Shown piece by piece: positions 16,836 to 25,254 of a stretch of 64,000 nt of DNA. The stretch is from an uncultured Clostridia bacterium. Its GTDB lineage: Bacteria > Bacillota > Clostridia > Oscillospirales > Acutalibacteraceae. Made by a program: the position numbers and the translations under genes. The notes beneath the pieces are model-generated. The model made no database searches. It was not told where the DNA came from and was given only the letters and a program-made list of their open reading frames with translations. The DNA lies in contig CANQBP010000007.1 of NCBI GenBank assembly GCA_947589415.1, positions 19,814-83,813 on the forward strand. The letters run 5' to 3'. Position 1 is the first letter of the stretch, and each line of letters starts with the position of its first letter.

Positions 16836-18155
16836 TTGTGTGCTGAATTTATAATGTATTATATTTCCGCCGTTATTCTGTCGGTAAAACTTTTCAGAGC
16901 AAAGTTTGATGTCAAAAAATTTGCAATATCATTTTTGTACTACATAGCTTTATTGATAGTTATTATTATCGGATCGGAAGCTGATATAATGCACGATATA
17001 ATGTGGCTCTCGATGCTTGTAAACGTTTTTTTGACAAGATTTTGTGTTAAGCCCATACGGTCGGGTACGATATTGTCAATATATGTTTTCCTTTTTTTCG
17101 TAAATTCCCTTGTGTTGTCGTTTGTGTATATTTTCTTTTCCCAAGAGCAATACGAAAAGATGGATATTTATATTGAATTTATTTTGAATTTTTTATCAAT
17201 GGTTTGTTGTATATTGGCGGGTTATACCGGTATAAACACAAAGTTGTGCAGGATACTTGACTGTACTTCAAAGGCAATAAAAAGGCTTATCCTCTCGCTT
17301 ACCGTTTGTATGACGTTTATGGCGGCACTTTTTTTATTCCTTTTGCCCATGTATTTATCACAATCCAAAAAGCCGACGGTATCCGAGATAGTTATGAAAA
17401 TTTTGTTTATTTCGGTAATCGTGATAGTAATGATAATAGTATTTTTACTGCTTGCATATTCGGTATCGAACAAACATATCAGAAATATTGCGGATAATTT
17501 TGAAAAGCAGATAAAAGCGCAGTCCGATTATTATGTCACGCTTTCTAAATATAATTTTGACCTCAGAAGGTTTCGTCATGATTATAAAAATATGTGCATA
17601 GGTTTGAGGGCTTTGATATCAGAGGAAAAATATGATCAGGCACTTGAAATGCTTGATAACAATGCCCATGTTTTCGACACGGGTCTTGTAAAATTCGATA
17701 CGGGGAACGGCATAGTTAATGCCCTTCTTGCCGATAAGCAGAGAAAGGCGGACGAAATAGGTACAGATATAAAGTTTGAGGGTTCGCTGCCCCCGAATAT
17801 GATAGACCCCGCAGATTTGTGTATAATTTTCGGGAATACCGTTGATAATGCCCTTGAGGCCTGCGGTAAGATAAATACGGAAACCGAAAAGCAAATTCTT
17901 ATAAAAAGTATATGCAACAGCGGTTTTGTATTTATAAACATAACAAATCCCGTGGACAAAAAGGTCAGCATGAAAGGACATATCCCGAAAACGAGCAAGC
18001 CCGATAAGGATATGCACGGCTTCGGATTGTATTCCGTGGAAAAGGCTTTGAAGCGATATCAGGGAAATTTAAGTCTTGATTGTGACGATAAAAATTTTTG
18101 TGTATCCATGGAGTTGTGTATGCAAAATGACCGACCCCCGATAACGGATAATTGA
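16836..18155 (+). CDS. AgrC-like GHKL sensor histidine kinase
   Basis: About 439 residues. Six to seven membrane segments occupy about residues 1-210, followed by the kinase core. RRFRHDYKNM carries the phospho-accepting His (about 248), FGNTVDNALEAC is the N-box, and HGFGLYSVEKALKRY is the glycine-rich ATP lid, all typical of peptide-pheromone sensors such as AgrC. No response regulator, AgrB protease or pheromone precursor is in the window, so it appears orphaned. The start is unclear. The only ATG with a good ribosome site (GGGGGGG, ATG 16811) encodes a five-residue peptide in another frame. The kinase frame opens at 16812, with hydrophobic residues encoded from there, and has TTG 16836 and ATG 16854 as conventional starts. 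Confidence 0.85.
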   Translation: MCAEFIMYYISAVILSVKLFRAKFDVKKFAISFLYYIALLIVIIIGSEADIMHDIMWLSMLVNVFLTRFCVKPIRSGTILSIYVFLFFVNSLVLSFVYIFFSQEQYEKMDIYIEFILNFLSMVCCILAGYTGINTKLCRILDCTSKAIKRLILSLTVCMTFMAALFLFLLPMYLSQSKKPTVSEIVMKILFISVIVIVMIIVFLLLAYSVSNKHIRNIADNFEKQIKAQSDYYVTLSKYNFDLRRFRHDYKNMCIGLRALISEEKYDQALEMLDNNAHVFDTGLVKFDTGNGIVNALLADKQRKADEIGTDIKFEGSLPPNMIDPADLCIIFGNTVDNALEACGKINTETEKQILIKSICNSGFVFINITNPVDKKVSMKGHIPKTSKPDKDMHGFGLYSVEKALKRYQGNLSLDCDDKNFCVSMELCMQNDRPPITDN

Positions 18156-18190
18156 CAGATCCGTTATCGGAGGCCGGCATTTTATTTTTG
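18138..18190 (+). terminator. Terminator overlapping the end of the kinase gene
   Basis: CCGATAACGGAT (18138-18149) pairs with ATCCGTTATCGG (18159-18170). The left arm lies inside the last kinase codons, and a T-rich stretch follows from 18180. The 9-base gap before the T-run makes it weaker than others here. Confidence 0.6.
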
Positions 18191-18208
18191 TCGGGTTGTT
18201 AAAAATTG

Positions 18209-18451
18209 TCAGTCGGCTTCTTCAATAAGCGCTCTGTATCCGAGAACAAACGCAGCCGCCTCAAAGATAAATGAGAACTGCCATATAGTCGATGCAGTTA
18301 CGCCTTTGCCGCCCATTCCTAAAAGCATTGATATAAGCTCAAAGACAGCGGTATCATTATTCAAGAATAATATACCGGTAAACACGGCGAGAATTATTCC
18401 TATTCCGCCGAAAATTATAGCAGTGATAAGAAGTGGTTTATTCTTCAGCAT
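18209..18451 (-). CDS. Small two-helix membrane protein
   Basis: About 80 residues starting MLKNKPLLITAI. ATG 18451 is chosen because AAGGGG lies nine bases upstream; a longer frame to 18502 would run into argS. Two hydrophobic segments are visible (LLITAIIFGGIGIILAVFTG and about residues 50-70), with GMGGKGV between them. It lies 47 bases downstream of argS on the same strand. No function can be assigned. Confidence 0.65.
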   Translation of the reverse strand: MLKNKPLLITAIIFGGIGIILAVFTGILFLNNDTAVFELISMLLGMGGKGVTASTIWQFSFIFEAAAFVLGYRALIEEAD

Positions 18452-18498
18452 TGTCTTATTCCCCTTTTTTTTACATAATGTAATATTTGTGATACGGT

Positions 18499-20184
18499 TC
18501 ACATTGACTGCGGTGCTGTAATTTTAAACATGGTCAGGACATTGGCTATAACCGTTTTAGTCGCATTACAAAGCGCAAGACGTGCCTGGGTAAGCGGCTC
18601 ATCATCATTCTTGACATGGCATGAATTATAGAATTTATGGAAAAGTGCAGCTAAATCGTACACATAACGTGTTATCTGCGAGGGATCATAATCCTTTGCG
18701 GCAGATATAATTTCGTCGCTGTATGCTGCGAGCTTATTTATAAGTTCTATCTCTTCGGGGGCTGTCAGCTTTGCATAATCATCGGCGGTACATTCTCTTG
18801 CCTGTATTCCTTCTTCTTCGAGCTTTTTGATAATACTGCAAATCCTTGCATGGGCATACTGTACATAGTAGACCGGATTTTGCGAGGACTGCTCAACTGC
18901 AAGGTCAAGGTCAAATTCAAAATGGCTGTTTGCCTCTCGCAGGTTAAAGAAGAAACGTGCGGCATCAATCGGTATCTCATCAAGAAGTGTTACAAGCGTT
19001 ATTGCCTTACCGCTTCTTTTGGATATCTTTATGGTTTCGCCGTTGCTTATAAGCCTTACCATTTGCATGAGTACAACATCAAGTTTTGAGGCATCTACGC
19101 CGAGTGCCGTAAGAGCAGCTTTAAGTCTGGGTACATACCCGTGATGGTCTGCACCGAGTATATCTATTGCCTTGTCATAATTTCTTGTTACGAGTTTATC
19201 ATAGTGATATGCTATGTCGGGGACAACATATGTGGGTATGCCGTTTGAACGTACAAGTACGAAGTCTTTGTCAGCACCGAATTGTGAGGCTTTAAACCAT
19301 AATGCTCCGTCCTGTTCGTAGGTATGTCCTTTTTCCTTGAGAAGTTTTATAATATTATCGACCGCACCGCTGTTATGGAGTGTGCTTTCTCTGAACCAGC
19401 GGTCGTATTTTATGCGGTATTTAAGCAGATCTCTTTCAAGTCCCTCAATATTTTTGGGCAGAGCGAAATCTACAAGTGCTTTTCTTCTTGTTTGCGAATC
19501 GGTTTCCGTATATTTGTCACCGTTTATTTCCGCAAATGCTTTTGCGTGGTCGATTATATCCTGACCGTGGTAAGCATCATCGGGGAGTTCATAACCTTCC
19601 CTGTAAATCTGCATATAGCGGATCTCAAGTGAGGTTGCAAATTTTTCTATTTGATTGCCGGCATCGTTTACATAAAATTCTCTCGATACCTCATAGCCCG
19701 CCGCATCAAGTATGCTCGAAAGAGAATCACCTATTGCGCCGCCTCTTGCATTTCCTATATGCATTGGGCCTGTGGGGTTTGCGGAAACAAATTCTACAAG
19801 TATTCGTTTTCCCTTTCCGTAATCGGATCTTCCGTAATTATCGCCCGCATTTTTTATTTCCTCAAGAACTTGTGCATAAAAGGAGCTGTCGTAAAAGAAG
19901 TTGATAAATCCGGGACCGGCTATTTCACACCTTGACAGATTTGTACCGCTAAGGTCTATGTTCTGTACGATCGCCTCGGCAATTTTTCTCGGCGCACTAT
20001 GAAATGCTTTTGCCGATACCATGGCGGCATTTGCTGCAAGATCTCCGTGACAGCGGTCGGACGGTGTTTCTATACTGAATTGCGGAATTTCCGCATCAGG
20101 CAGGAGTCCGCTTTCTATTGCCCTGCCGAAAGCGTCCGTTATTGCTTTATAAAGATTATTCAGGGATATTGATGCTGTGGACAT
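18499..20184 (-). CDS. argS: Arginyl-tRNA synthetase
   Basis: A 561-residue class I aminoacyl-tRNA synthetase that charges tRNA-Arg. It shows the N-terminal Add1 domain, the HIGH motif as HIGN in NPTGPMHIGNARGGAIGDSL (about residues 135-155), the KMSKS-equivalent KISKRSG, and the C-terminal helical anticodon-binding DALR domain, including YVQYAHARICSI. Length matches bacterial ArgRS. Its start overlaps the upstream DUF1934 gene by 29 bases, the same ywiB-argS pairing known in Bacillus. Confidence 0.97.
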   Translation of the reverse strand: MSTASISLNNLYKAITDAFGRAIESGLLPDAEIPQFSIETPSDRCHGDLAANAAMVSAKAFHSAPRKIAEAIVQNIDLSGTNLSRCEIAGPGFINFFYDSSFYAQVLEEIKNAGDNYGRSDYGKGKRILVEFVSANPTGPMHIGNARGGAIGDSLSSILDAAGYEVSREFYVNDAGNQIEKFATSLEIRYMQIYREGYELPDDAYHGQDIIDHAKAFAEINGDKYTETDSQTRRKALVDFALPKNIEGLERDLLKYRIKYDRWFRESTLHNSGAVDNIIKLLKEKGHTYEQDGALWFKASQFGADKDFVLVRSNGIPTYVVPDIAYHYDKLVTRNYDKAIDILGADHHGYVPRLKAALTALGVDASKLDVVLMQMVRLISNGETIKISKRSGKAITLVTLLDEIPIDAARFFFNLREANSHFEFDLDLAVEQSSQNPVYYVQYAHARICSIIKKLEEEGIQARECTADDYAKLTAPEEIELINKLAAYSDEIISAAKDYDPSQITRYVYDLAALFHKFYNSCHVKNDDEPLTQARLALCNATKTVIANVLTMFKITAPQSM

Positions 20185-20614
20185 TGTTTTTTGCCTCCTT
20201 AATTTTTAATGTAAGCTCATTAAGACTCGCAAGCTCCGATTGGATATCTATTGAATATTTTACCGTAAGTTCTCCACCGTTATCATCGAGTTTTATATTT
20301 ACATCTTCGGTATATACCCCAAGTGTAAGAATCCCGAACGGCGTATTATAATTGCACTTATGGCGTTCTCCCTTTTCAAGGATAAGCTGGTGACTTTCCT
20401 CGCCGCCTTTTATAACGGTAACTACATTGTCCGGCGTGACTTTTACTGTTGTTCGGTAGTGCTTGAGGGGGGCATCGGGATCATATTCCTTATAGCTTAT
20501 GTAGCGGTTGCCGTTCCTTTTAACATAGGAAGCAGAGGTTTCAAGCTCTATTTTATCCGTGCTTCCGTCGACATTTTGTCTGCCGCATACGGAAAGAATA
20601 TAGTTTTTTTCCAT
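20156..20614 (-). CDS. DUF1934 (YwiB-like) beta-barrel protein
   Basis: A 152-residue protein with alternating short strands. Characteristic segments are YISYKEYDPD, GERHKCNYNTPFGILTLGVYT and GGELTVKYSIDIQ, which match the DUF1934/YwiB family of calycin-like barrels. It sits directly upstream of argS with overlapping ends, as in other Firmicutes. The biochemical role is not established, so none is claimed. Confidence 0.85.
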   Translation of the reverse strand: MEKNYILSVCGRQNVDGSTDKIELETSASYVKRNGNRYISYKEYDPDAPLKHYRTTVKVTPDNVVTVIKGGEESHQLILEKGERHKCNYNTPFGILTLGVYTEDVNIKLDDNGGELTVKYSIDIQSELASLNELTLKIKEAKNNVHSINIPE

Positions 20615-20639
20615 TATTGTTATTTTCCTTTCTTAATTT

Positions 20640-21461
20640 TTACTGTAAAGCGACCTGTTCGATATTTATATGGCGCACCTCGTCCTCGACGCTTTTTCCG
20701 AGAAAAATTTCCGCAGTATGCCTAAAACTCTCAACCGTATCCGTGACATAATATGAGCAGCTTCCCGCAGTGCTTTCTTTATTGAGCAAGCCGTTTGTTT
20801 TAAGAATATTTGCCGCATAAAGTGCCGTTTCACGTCCGGAGTCTATAAGACATACGTTACTTCCGAGGTAGTCGGAAATAGCCTTAGCAATTATCGGAAA
20901 ATGTGTACAGCCGAGTATCAGCGTGTCTATGCCGTCTTTTTTCATTTCGCAGAGATAGCGTTCCACAACAAGACGTACAATATCGTCATCGGGCGAAATG
21001 AAGCCCGTTTCAACGAGAGATACAAACAGCGGGCAGTCCTGCTGAAATACGGTTATACCGTTATTTTGGCGCAGAATTTCCTTTTTGTATGATCCGCTGT
21101 TTATTGTTGCCGAAGTTCCGATAATTCCTATTTTACCGTTTCTTGTGGCATTTACCGCCGCCGTAGCCGTTGGAACGACAACCCCCGTGAACGGGACGGG
21201 AAGTTCGGTATAAAGCTCGGTTGCGACCGAGCTTACCGTACCGCAGGCGGCTATTATCAGCTTAACGCCTTTTGAAAGCAGGAAATCGGCGTCCTGCTTT
21301 GCATATCTCCGTATTGTTTTTTGACTTCTGTTACCGTAAGGTACTCTTGCGGTATCTCCGAAGTAGATTATATTTTCGTGCGGCAGTACTTTAATTAGTT
21401 CCTTGACGGCAGTAAGTCCGCCAAGACCCGAATCAAATACTCCAATAGACTGTTCAGACAT
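20640..21461 (-). CDS. murI: Glutamate racemase
   Basis: About 273 residues starting MSEQSIGVFDSGLGGL. MurI interconverts L- and D-glutamate for peptidoglycan stem peptides using two catalytic cysteines, visible in IIAACGTVSS and LILGCTHFPI. The FDSGLGG opening and the FGDTARVPYGNRS segment are family signatures. ATG 21461 is preferred to the in-frame TTG at 21491 because it matches the family N-terminus and has GAGAGG upstream. Its start overlaps the end of ddl by eight bases, so the two cell-wall genes are co-expressed. Confidence 0.95.
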   Translation of the reverse strand: MSEQSIGVFDSGLGGLTAVKELIKVLPHENIIYFGDTARVPYGNRSQKTIRRYAKQDADFLLSKGVKLIIAACGTVSSVATELYTELPVPFTGVVVPTATAAVNATRNGKIGIIGTSATINSGSYKKEILRQNNGITVFQQDCPLFVSLVETGFISPDDDIVRLVVERYLCEMKKDGIDTLILGCTHFPIIAKAISDYLGSNVCLIDSGRETALYAANILKTNGLLNKESTAGSCSYYVTDTVESFRHTAEIFLGKSVEDEVRHINIEQVALQ

Positions 21462-22530
21462 TTTTTTCCGTCCTCTCAAAAGCAAGCTCAATCAGCCTTT
21501 CGATAAGGTCACTTCCCTCTTGACCGGAAACGGCCATAAGTTTCGGGTACATACTTATCGAGGTGAAGCCCGGCAGCGTGTTTATCTCGTTCAAAAGAAC
21601 CCTTCCGTCATCGGTTACAAAAAAGTCTGCTCTCGAAAGACCCGTACAGCCGAGAAGCCGATATGCTTTTACAGCCGTCTGCTTAACCTTTTCCGTAAGC
21701 TCAGGGCTTATTTGAGCGGGAATAAACAGCTTGGATTCGGAATTATTGTACTTTGCATCATAATCATAAAATTCCGCTGCGGGGGCAATCTGTCCCGGAA
21801 CGGAAGCGAAAGGCTCGTCGTTTCCCAGAACGGCACATTCAACTTCTTTGCCGATTATGTTTTCCTCTATAAGTATCCTGCTGTCCTCCTTTGATGCCTT
21901 TATGACGGCAGCCTTGAGTTCCTCTCTGTTTGATGCCTTACTTACTCCGACAGATGATCCGGCATTTGCCGGTTTTACGAAAACAGGATAATCGAGCTTG
22001 GTTTCAACATCGGAAATGTATTTATCGGGTGATTTGAAATAATCCGAAGAATAGAACCATGTAAATTCTGCCTGTTCTATACCCGAATAGCCTAAAATTA
22101 TATTTGTAACGATCTTGTCCATGCAGTCGGCGGACGAAAGCACTCCGCAGCCGACATACGGTATCCTTGCAAGCTCAAGGAGTCCCTGTATTGTTCCATC
22201 TTCACCGTTTTTACCGTGCAGAACGGGGAATACACAATCGAGCTTTATGATTTTGCACCCGCTGCCGTCCATAACGACAATTCCGCCTATTGACGGAGCA
22301 GGAGAAATAAAAGCCGTCCTGTTTTCGGGATCGTTTTCCCATGAACCGTCGGCGATTTTTTCCGTATCACCTTTGTACATAAGCCATCTTCCGTCTTTCG
22401 TTATGCCTATGGTCACAACTTCATACAAGTCCGCAGGTATTTTGTTTATTACATAAGATGCCGATACCCTTGAAACTTCATGCTCTGATGATCTGCCGCC
22501 AAAAATAACGGCTATACGTTTTTTCTGCAC
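21454..22530 (-). CDS. ddl: D-alanine--D-alanine ligase
   Basis: About 358 residues from GTG 22530 (GGAG ten bases upstream; an in-frame ATG at 22563 is possible but its GGGG site is too close). Ddl joins two D-alanines with ATP for the peptidoglycan pentapeptide. Signatures include IAVIFGGRSSEHEVS, VFPVLHGKNGEDGTIQGL, FVKPANAGSSVGVSK, and the metal-binding VLLNEINTLPGFTSISMYPK. The long form with the extra middle segment resembles DdlA. It heads a ddl-murI unit. Confidence 0.95.
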   Translation of the reverse strand: MQKKRIAVIFGGRSSEHEVSRVSASYVINKIPADLYEVVTIGITKDGRWLMYKGDTEKIADGSWENDPENRTAFISPAPSIGGIVVMDGSGCKIIKLDCVFPVLHGKNGEDGTIQGLLELARIPYVGCGVLSSADCMDKIVTNIILGYSGIEQAEFTWFYSSDYFKSPDKYISDVETKLDYPVFVKPANAGSSVGVSKASNREELKAAVIKASKEDSRILIEENIIGKEVECAVLGNDEPFASVPGQIAPAAEFYDYDAKYNNSESKLFIPAQISPELTEKVKQTAVKAYRLLGCTGLSRADFFVTDDGRVLLNEINTLPGFTSISMYPKLMAVSGQEGSDLIERLIELAFERTEKNV

Positions 22531-22742
22531 ATTAACCACTCTCCGTAAAAGATCGGGGATCATTCCCCGTATATACTTTGATTATACTTCCACAATTTAT
22601 TATATTAACATATATTATGCTTTCGTGCAATTAGATTTAAAAGAAAATCATTATTCTAAGTGAGAAGTTGGGGATTGTTTTCGTGTGTTTTTGTGCAAAG
22701 TGACAAATATTTCTTTGATTTTTTGATAAATCGTAAAAAGAC

Positions 22743-22771
22743 TTGATTTTTACATTGGGAAATGTTATTAT
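22743..22771 (+). promoter_or_regulatory. Promoter of the NlpC/P60 gene
   Basis: TTGATT (22743-22748), 17-base spacer, TATTAT (22766-22771). The -35 and the following TTTACAT closely resemble the promoters of the two secreted-protein genes at 42339 and 43049. A leader of about 95 bases follows before ATG 22876. Confidence 0.7.
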
Positions 22772-22875
22772 CTATTAAGGATTTGTTACAAGTTTGAAAT
22801 AATTTATTTCTGTTAGTCAATTTTATTTTGAAAACTGTAATTGATGTTAAAACTTTGAAAGGAGCCTATTTTAAA

Positions 22876-24963
22876 ATGGCGAAGTTTATGAAAAAAGTTA
22901 TTGCCGGTGCTATGACGGTAAGTATTGCCTCGGCAATGTTGGTATCGGGTACATTGACTGCGTCAGCAGAGTCGAGTACCGGTGTGGGATTGTCTGCCCA
23001 CGCTCTTACGGCATACCGTGAGGGTTGGAGTTATGTATGGGGAGGAACTTCCTATGGTGCTGTTGACTGTTCGGGACTTATCTGGACATATAACGGAGTC
23101 GGAGGAATGCGAACCGATATGCTCGGAGCGTCGTCCTCATGGGGCTATGTGAGCAACGGTATTCCTAACATACACGGTCTTGGTCTTCATATGCCGGGTC
23201 ATGTCGGAGTATATATCGGTTCGGGAATGGCAGTTGATGCAAGAGATGAATATTCCGGTGTCGTTTACCATAATGTGTATAGTAAGAATTGGGTAGAATG
23301 GTTTAAGGTTGCGGGCGTGTCCTATCCCGAAAACGGTTGGGTGCTTCTCGACGGAGATTCGTTCTATTATGAAAACGGCGAGTATCTTACTAATACCTCA
23401 AGAACTCTTGACGGTGTAACATACAGCTTTGACGGTGCGGGCGTATCTGATATGGCACCGCCGTCGGAGGCTTATCAGGCAACCGACTATTCTTATGCTT
23501 CGGCTGAACCTGCCCCGGAACCCGAACCTTCGTACGAGCCGGAGCCGTCTTATGAGCCGGAACCTTCTTATGAACCCGAACCTGAACCCTCTTATGAACC
23601 GGAATCGAATATTGAAAGCGAAGAGCCGCAGGAGTCGGAGGAAATAGAGGTTTCCGAACCTGAGTCTGAGCCGGAGTCCGAATCCGAATCCGAGCCTGAG
23701 TCGAGCGTTGAGGAAGAGAAGCCGAAAGAAGAGTCGGTATCCGAGCCGAAAGAGGAGTCTAAGGAAGAAGAAAACAAGATTGTTGCCTCTTATGGTGATG
23801 AGGACAGCGGTAAGAACAAGGCGGTACATAATGTTCAGACAAGGCTGTATGAACTCGGATATCTCGACGAGAAGGCTTCGGGATATTTCGGAAGTGATAC
23901 TGTAGATGCAGTAATGCTCTTCCAAAACTATAACGACCTTGAAGTAACGGGTATAGTTGACGAAAAGACATATGCAAAGCTGAAAGACAGTAAGGCAAAG
24001 GATAACTTTACGGCTATTGAGCCTGATACATATGATGACGGGGAAACTCTCCCGATAACGGCACTTCAAACAAGACTTGCCGAACTTAAATATTATTTTG
24101 ACGATATAACCGGTTATTACGGTGACGTGACAAAGAGTGCCGTTAAGCTGTTCCAAAAGGACAACGAAATTAAGGAAACAGGTGTCGCTGACGTTTCAAC
24201 ACTTAAAAAACTTTACAGCAGCAAAGCTAAGGAAAATCCCAATGCGGATAATCTTGTTCTCGGACAAAAGGGTTCTCCGGTTCTTAAAATGCAGAAAAGA
24301 CTTTCGGAGTTGAGATATCTTGCGGGGGTAGTTGGCGAGGAATTTTCAGATGACGTACTCGCTGCCGTGAACCTTTTCCAAAAGACTGCCGGTTTTGAGG
24401 AGTCAGATGTAGTAACTCCCGATCAGCTTGATGTACTGTATTCGGACACCGCACCCAAATCACCCGATTATGATGTACTGCAATACGGATTTAGCGGTGA
24501 TGATGTAGCGCAGCTCCAGTCACATCTTGCAATACTCAAGTACTATGACGGTAAGGTTTCCGGAACGTTTTCCAAAGACGTTGAAAAGGCTGTAAAGCAG
24601 TTCCAGGGAGATTATAAACTCGAGGTGACAGGTATTGCCGATGAAGAAACACTTCAGCTTATAAAGACCGAGTCACAGCGTGAAAGCTCAAATATCGGCG
24701 AAAGCCTTATAATTAAAACGGCAAGCGTATCGGACAACGCTCTTGCAAGTCTTGCACAGGCAAAGGCACAGTCAAAAGTGCCCGGAGATGTGGCTGTTAC
24801 GGATTACAGCGGAGTTGAAAAAATAAAGACCTTTGTTATCCTCGGAGCCGTTGTTGTATTTACAATATTCCTTTCTGTACTCTTCATTGTTGAACTCAAG
24901 AGAAGAAAGCAGGAAAGTGTATCGAAAATTGATATCAGTGACAGTTATATGAGAAAACTGTAA
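22876..24963 (+). CDS. Secreted, membrane-anchored NlpC/P60 hydrolase with peptidoglycan-binding repeats
   Basis: About 695 residues starting MAKFMKKVIAG. ATG 22876 follows AAAGGAG. Order: signal peptide (cleavage near TASAES), an NlpC/P60 domain with catalytic Cys in AVDCSGLIW and His in MPGHVGVYIG, a short WxxxDG/YYENG segment resembling a choline-binding-like repeat, and a low-complexity Pro/Glu/Ser/Tyr linker (PEPSYEPE repeats, then ESESE, about 210-310). Four PG_binding_1-like repeats follow (VQTRLYELGYLD, LQTRLAELKYYFD, MQKRLSELRYLAG, LQSHLAILKYYDG, each with AVxLFQ), then a C-terminal TM and a basic tail. It probably cleaves stem peptides in the wall while tethered to the membrane through the linker and C-terminal TM. 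Confidence 0.9.
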   Translation: MAKFMKKVIAGAMTVSIASAMLVSGTLTASAESSTGVGLSAHALTAYREGWSYVWGGTSYGAVDCSGLIWTYNGVGGMRTDMLGASSSWGYVSNGIPNIHGLGLHMPGHVGVYIGSGMAVDARDEYSGVVYHNVYSKNWVEWFKVAGVSYPENGWVLLDGDSFYYENGEYLTNTSRTLDGVTYSFDGAGVSDMAPPSEAYQATDYSYASAEPAPEPEPSYEPEPSYEPEPSYEPEPEPSYEPESNIESEEPQESEEIEVSEPESEPESESESEPESSVEEEKPKEESVSEPKEESKEEENKIVASYGDEDSGKNKAVHNVQTRLYELGYLDEKASGYFGSDTVDAVMLFQNYNDLEVTGIVDEKTYAKLKDSKAKDNFTAIEPDTYDDGETLPITALQTRLAELKYYFDDITGYYGDVTKSAVKLFQKDNEIKETGVADVSTLKKLYSSKAKENPNADNLVLGQKGSPVLKMQKRLSELRYLAGVVGEEFSDDVLAAVNLFQKTAGFEESDVVTPDQLDVLYSDTAPKSPDYDVLQYGFSGDDVAQLQSHLAILKYYDGKVSGTFSKDVEKAVKQFQGDYKLEVTGIADEETLQLIKTESQRESSNIGESLIIKTASVSDNALASLAQAKAQSKVPGDVAVTDYSGVEKIKTFVILGAVVVFTIFLSVLFIVELKRRKQESVSKIDISDSYMRKL

Positions 24964-24971
24964 TAAACTTT

Positions 24972-25007
24972 AAGCAGGAAAGATTGAAGAGTCTTTCCTG
25001 CTTTTTT
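24972..25007 (+). terminator. Terminator of the NlpC/P60 gene
   Basis: AAGCAGGAAAGA (24972-24983) pairs with TCTTTCCTGCTT (24992-25003), followed by a T-run to 25007. Confidence 0.93.
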
Positions 25008-25183
25008 GATATATGAAAAATTTCATTCAAATTTTTTTGTTGTTTTATGTTTATAATCGAATATTAGTTTGTATTCGACATAAGAAATATGATAAAATAA
25101 GTTCCCTCGGACATGATTAGTGCCATTGTTATAGCTAATTGTTACTTTTTAATGGATTTTCATAAAAAAACGCTTAAAAAGAC

Positions 25184-25212
25184 TTGAAATTTGGATAGAA
25201 TTAAGCTATTAT
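25184..25212 (+). promoter_or_regulatory. Promoter of the glycogen operon
   Basis: TTGAAA (25184-25189), 17-base spacer, TATTAT (25207-25212), about 35 bases upstream of the glgB ribosome site AAAAGGAG. No carbon-catabolite (cre) site was evident between 25010 and 25250. Confidence 0.7.
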
Positions 25213-25254
25213 ATAAATAATAAACAGTATTTGGTAAAAAGGAGTTGTTATATT

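Noticed and set aside
23515..23700. Short direct repeats in the PEPSYEPE region
   Set aside because: In-frame codon repeats of a protein linker, not a separate DNA element.
23398..24156. Minus-strand open frame (252 codons) over the NlpC/P60 spacer
   Set aside because: Created by the low-complexity Pro/Glu/Ser codons read backwards (Leu/Arg/Phe repeats); the plus-strand gene is supported by domains on both sides.
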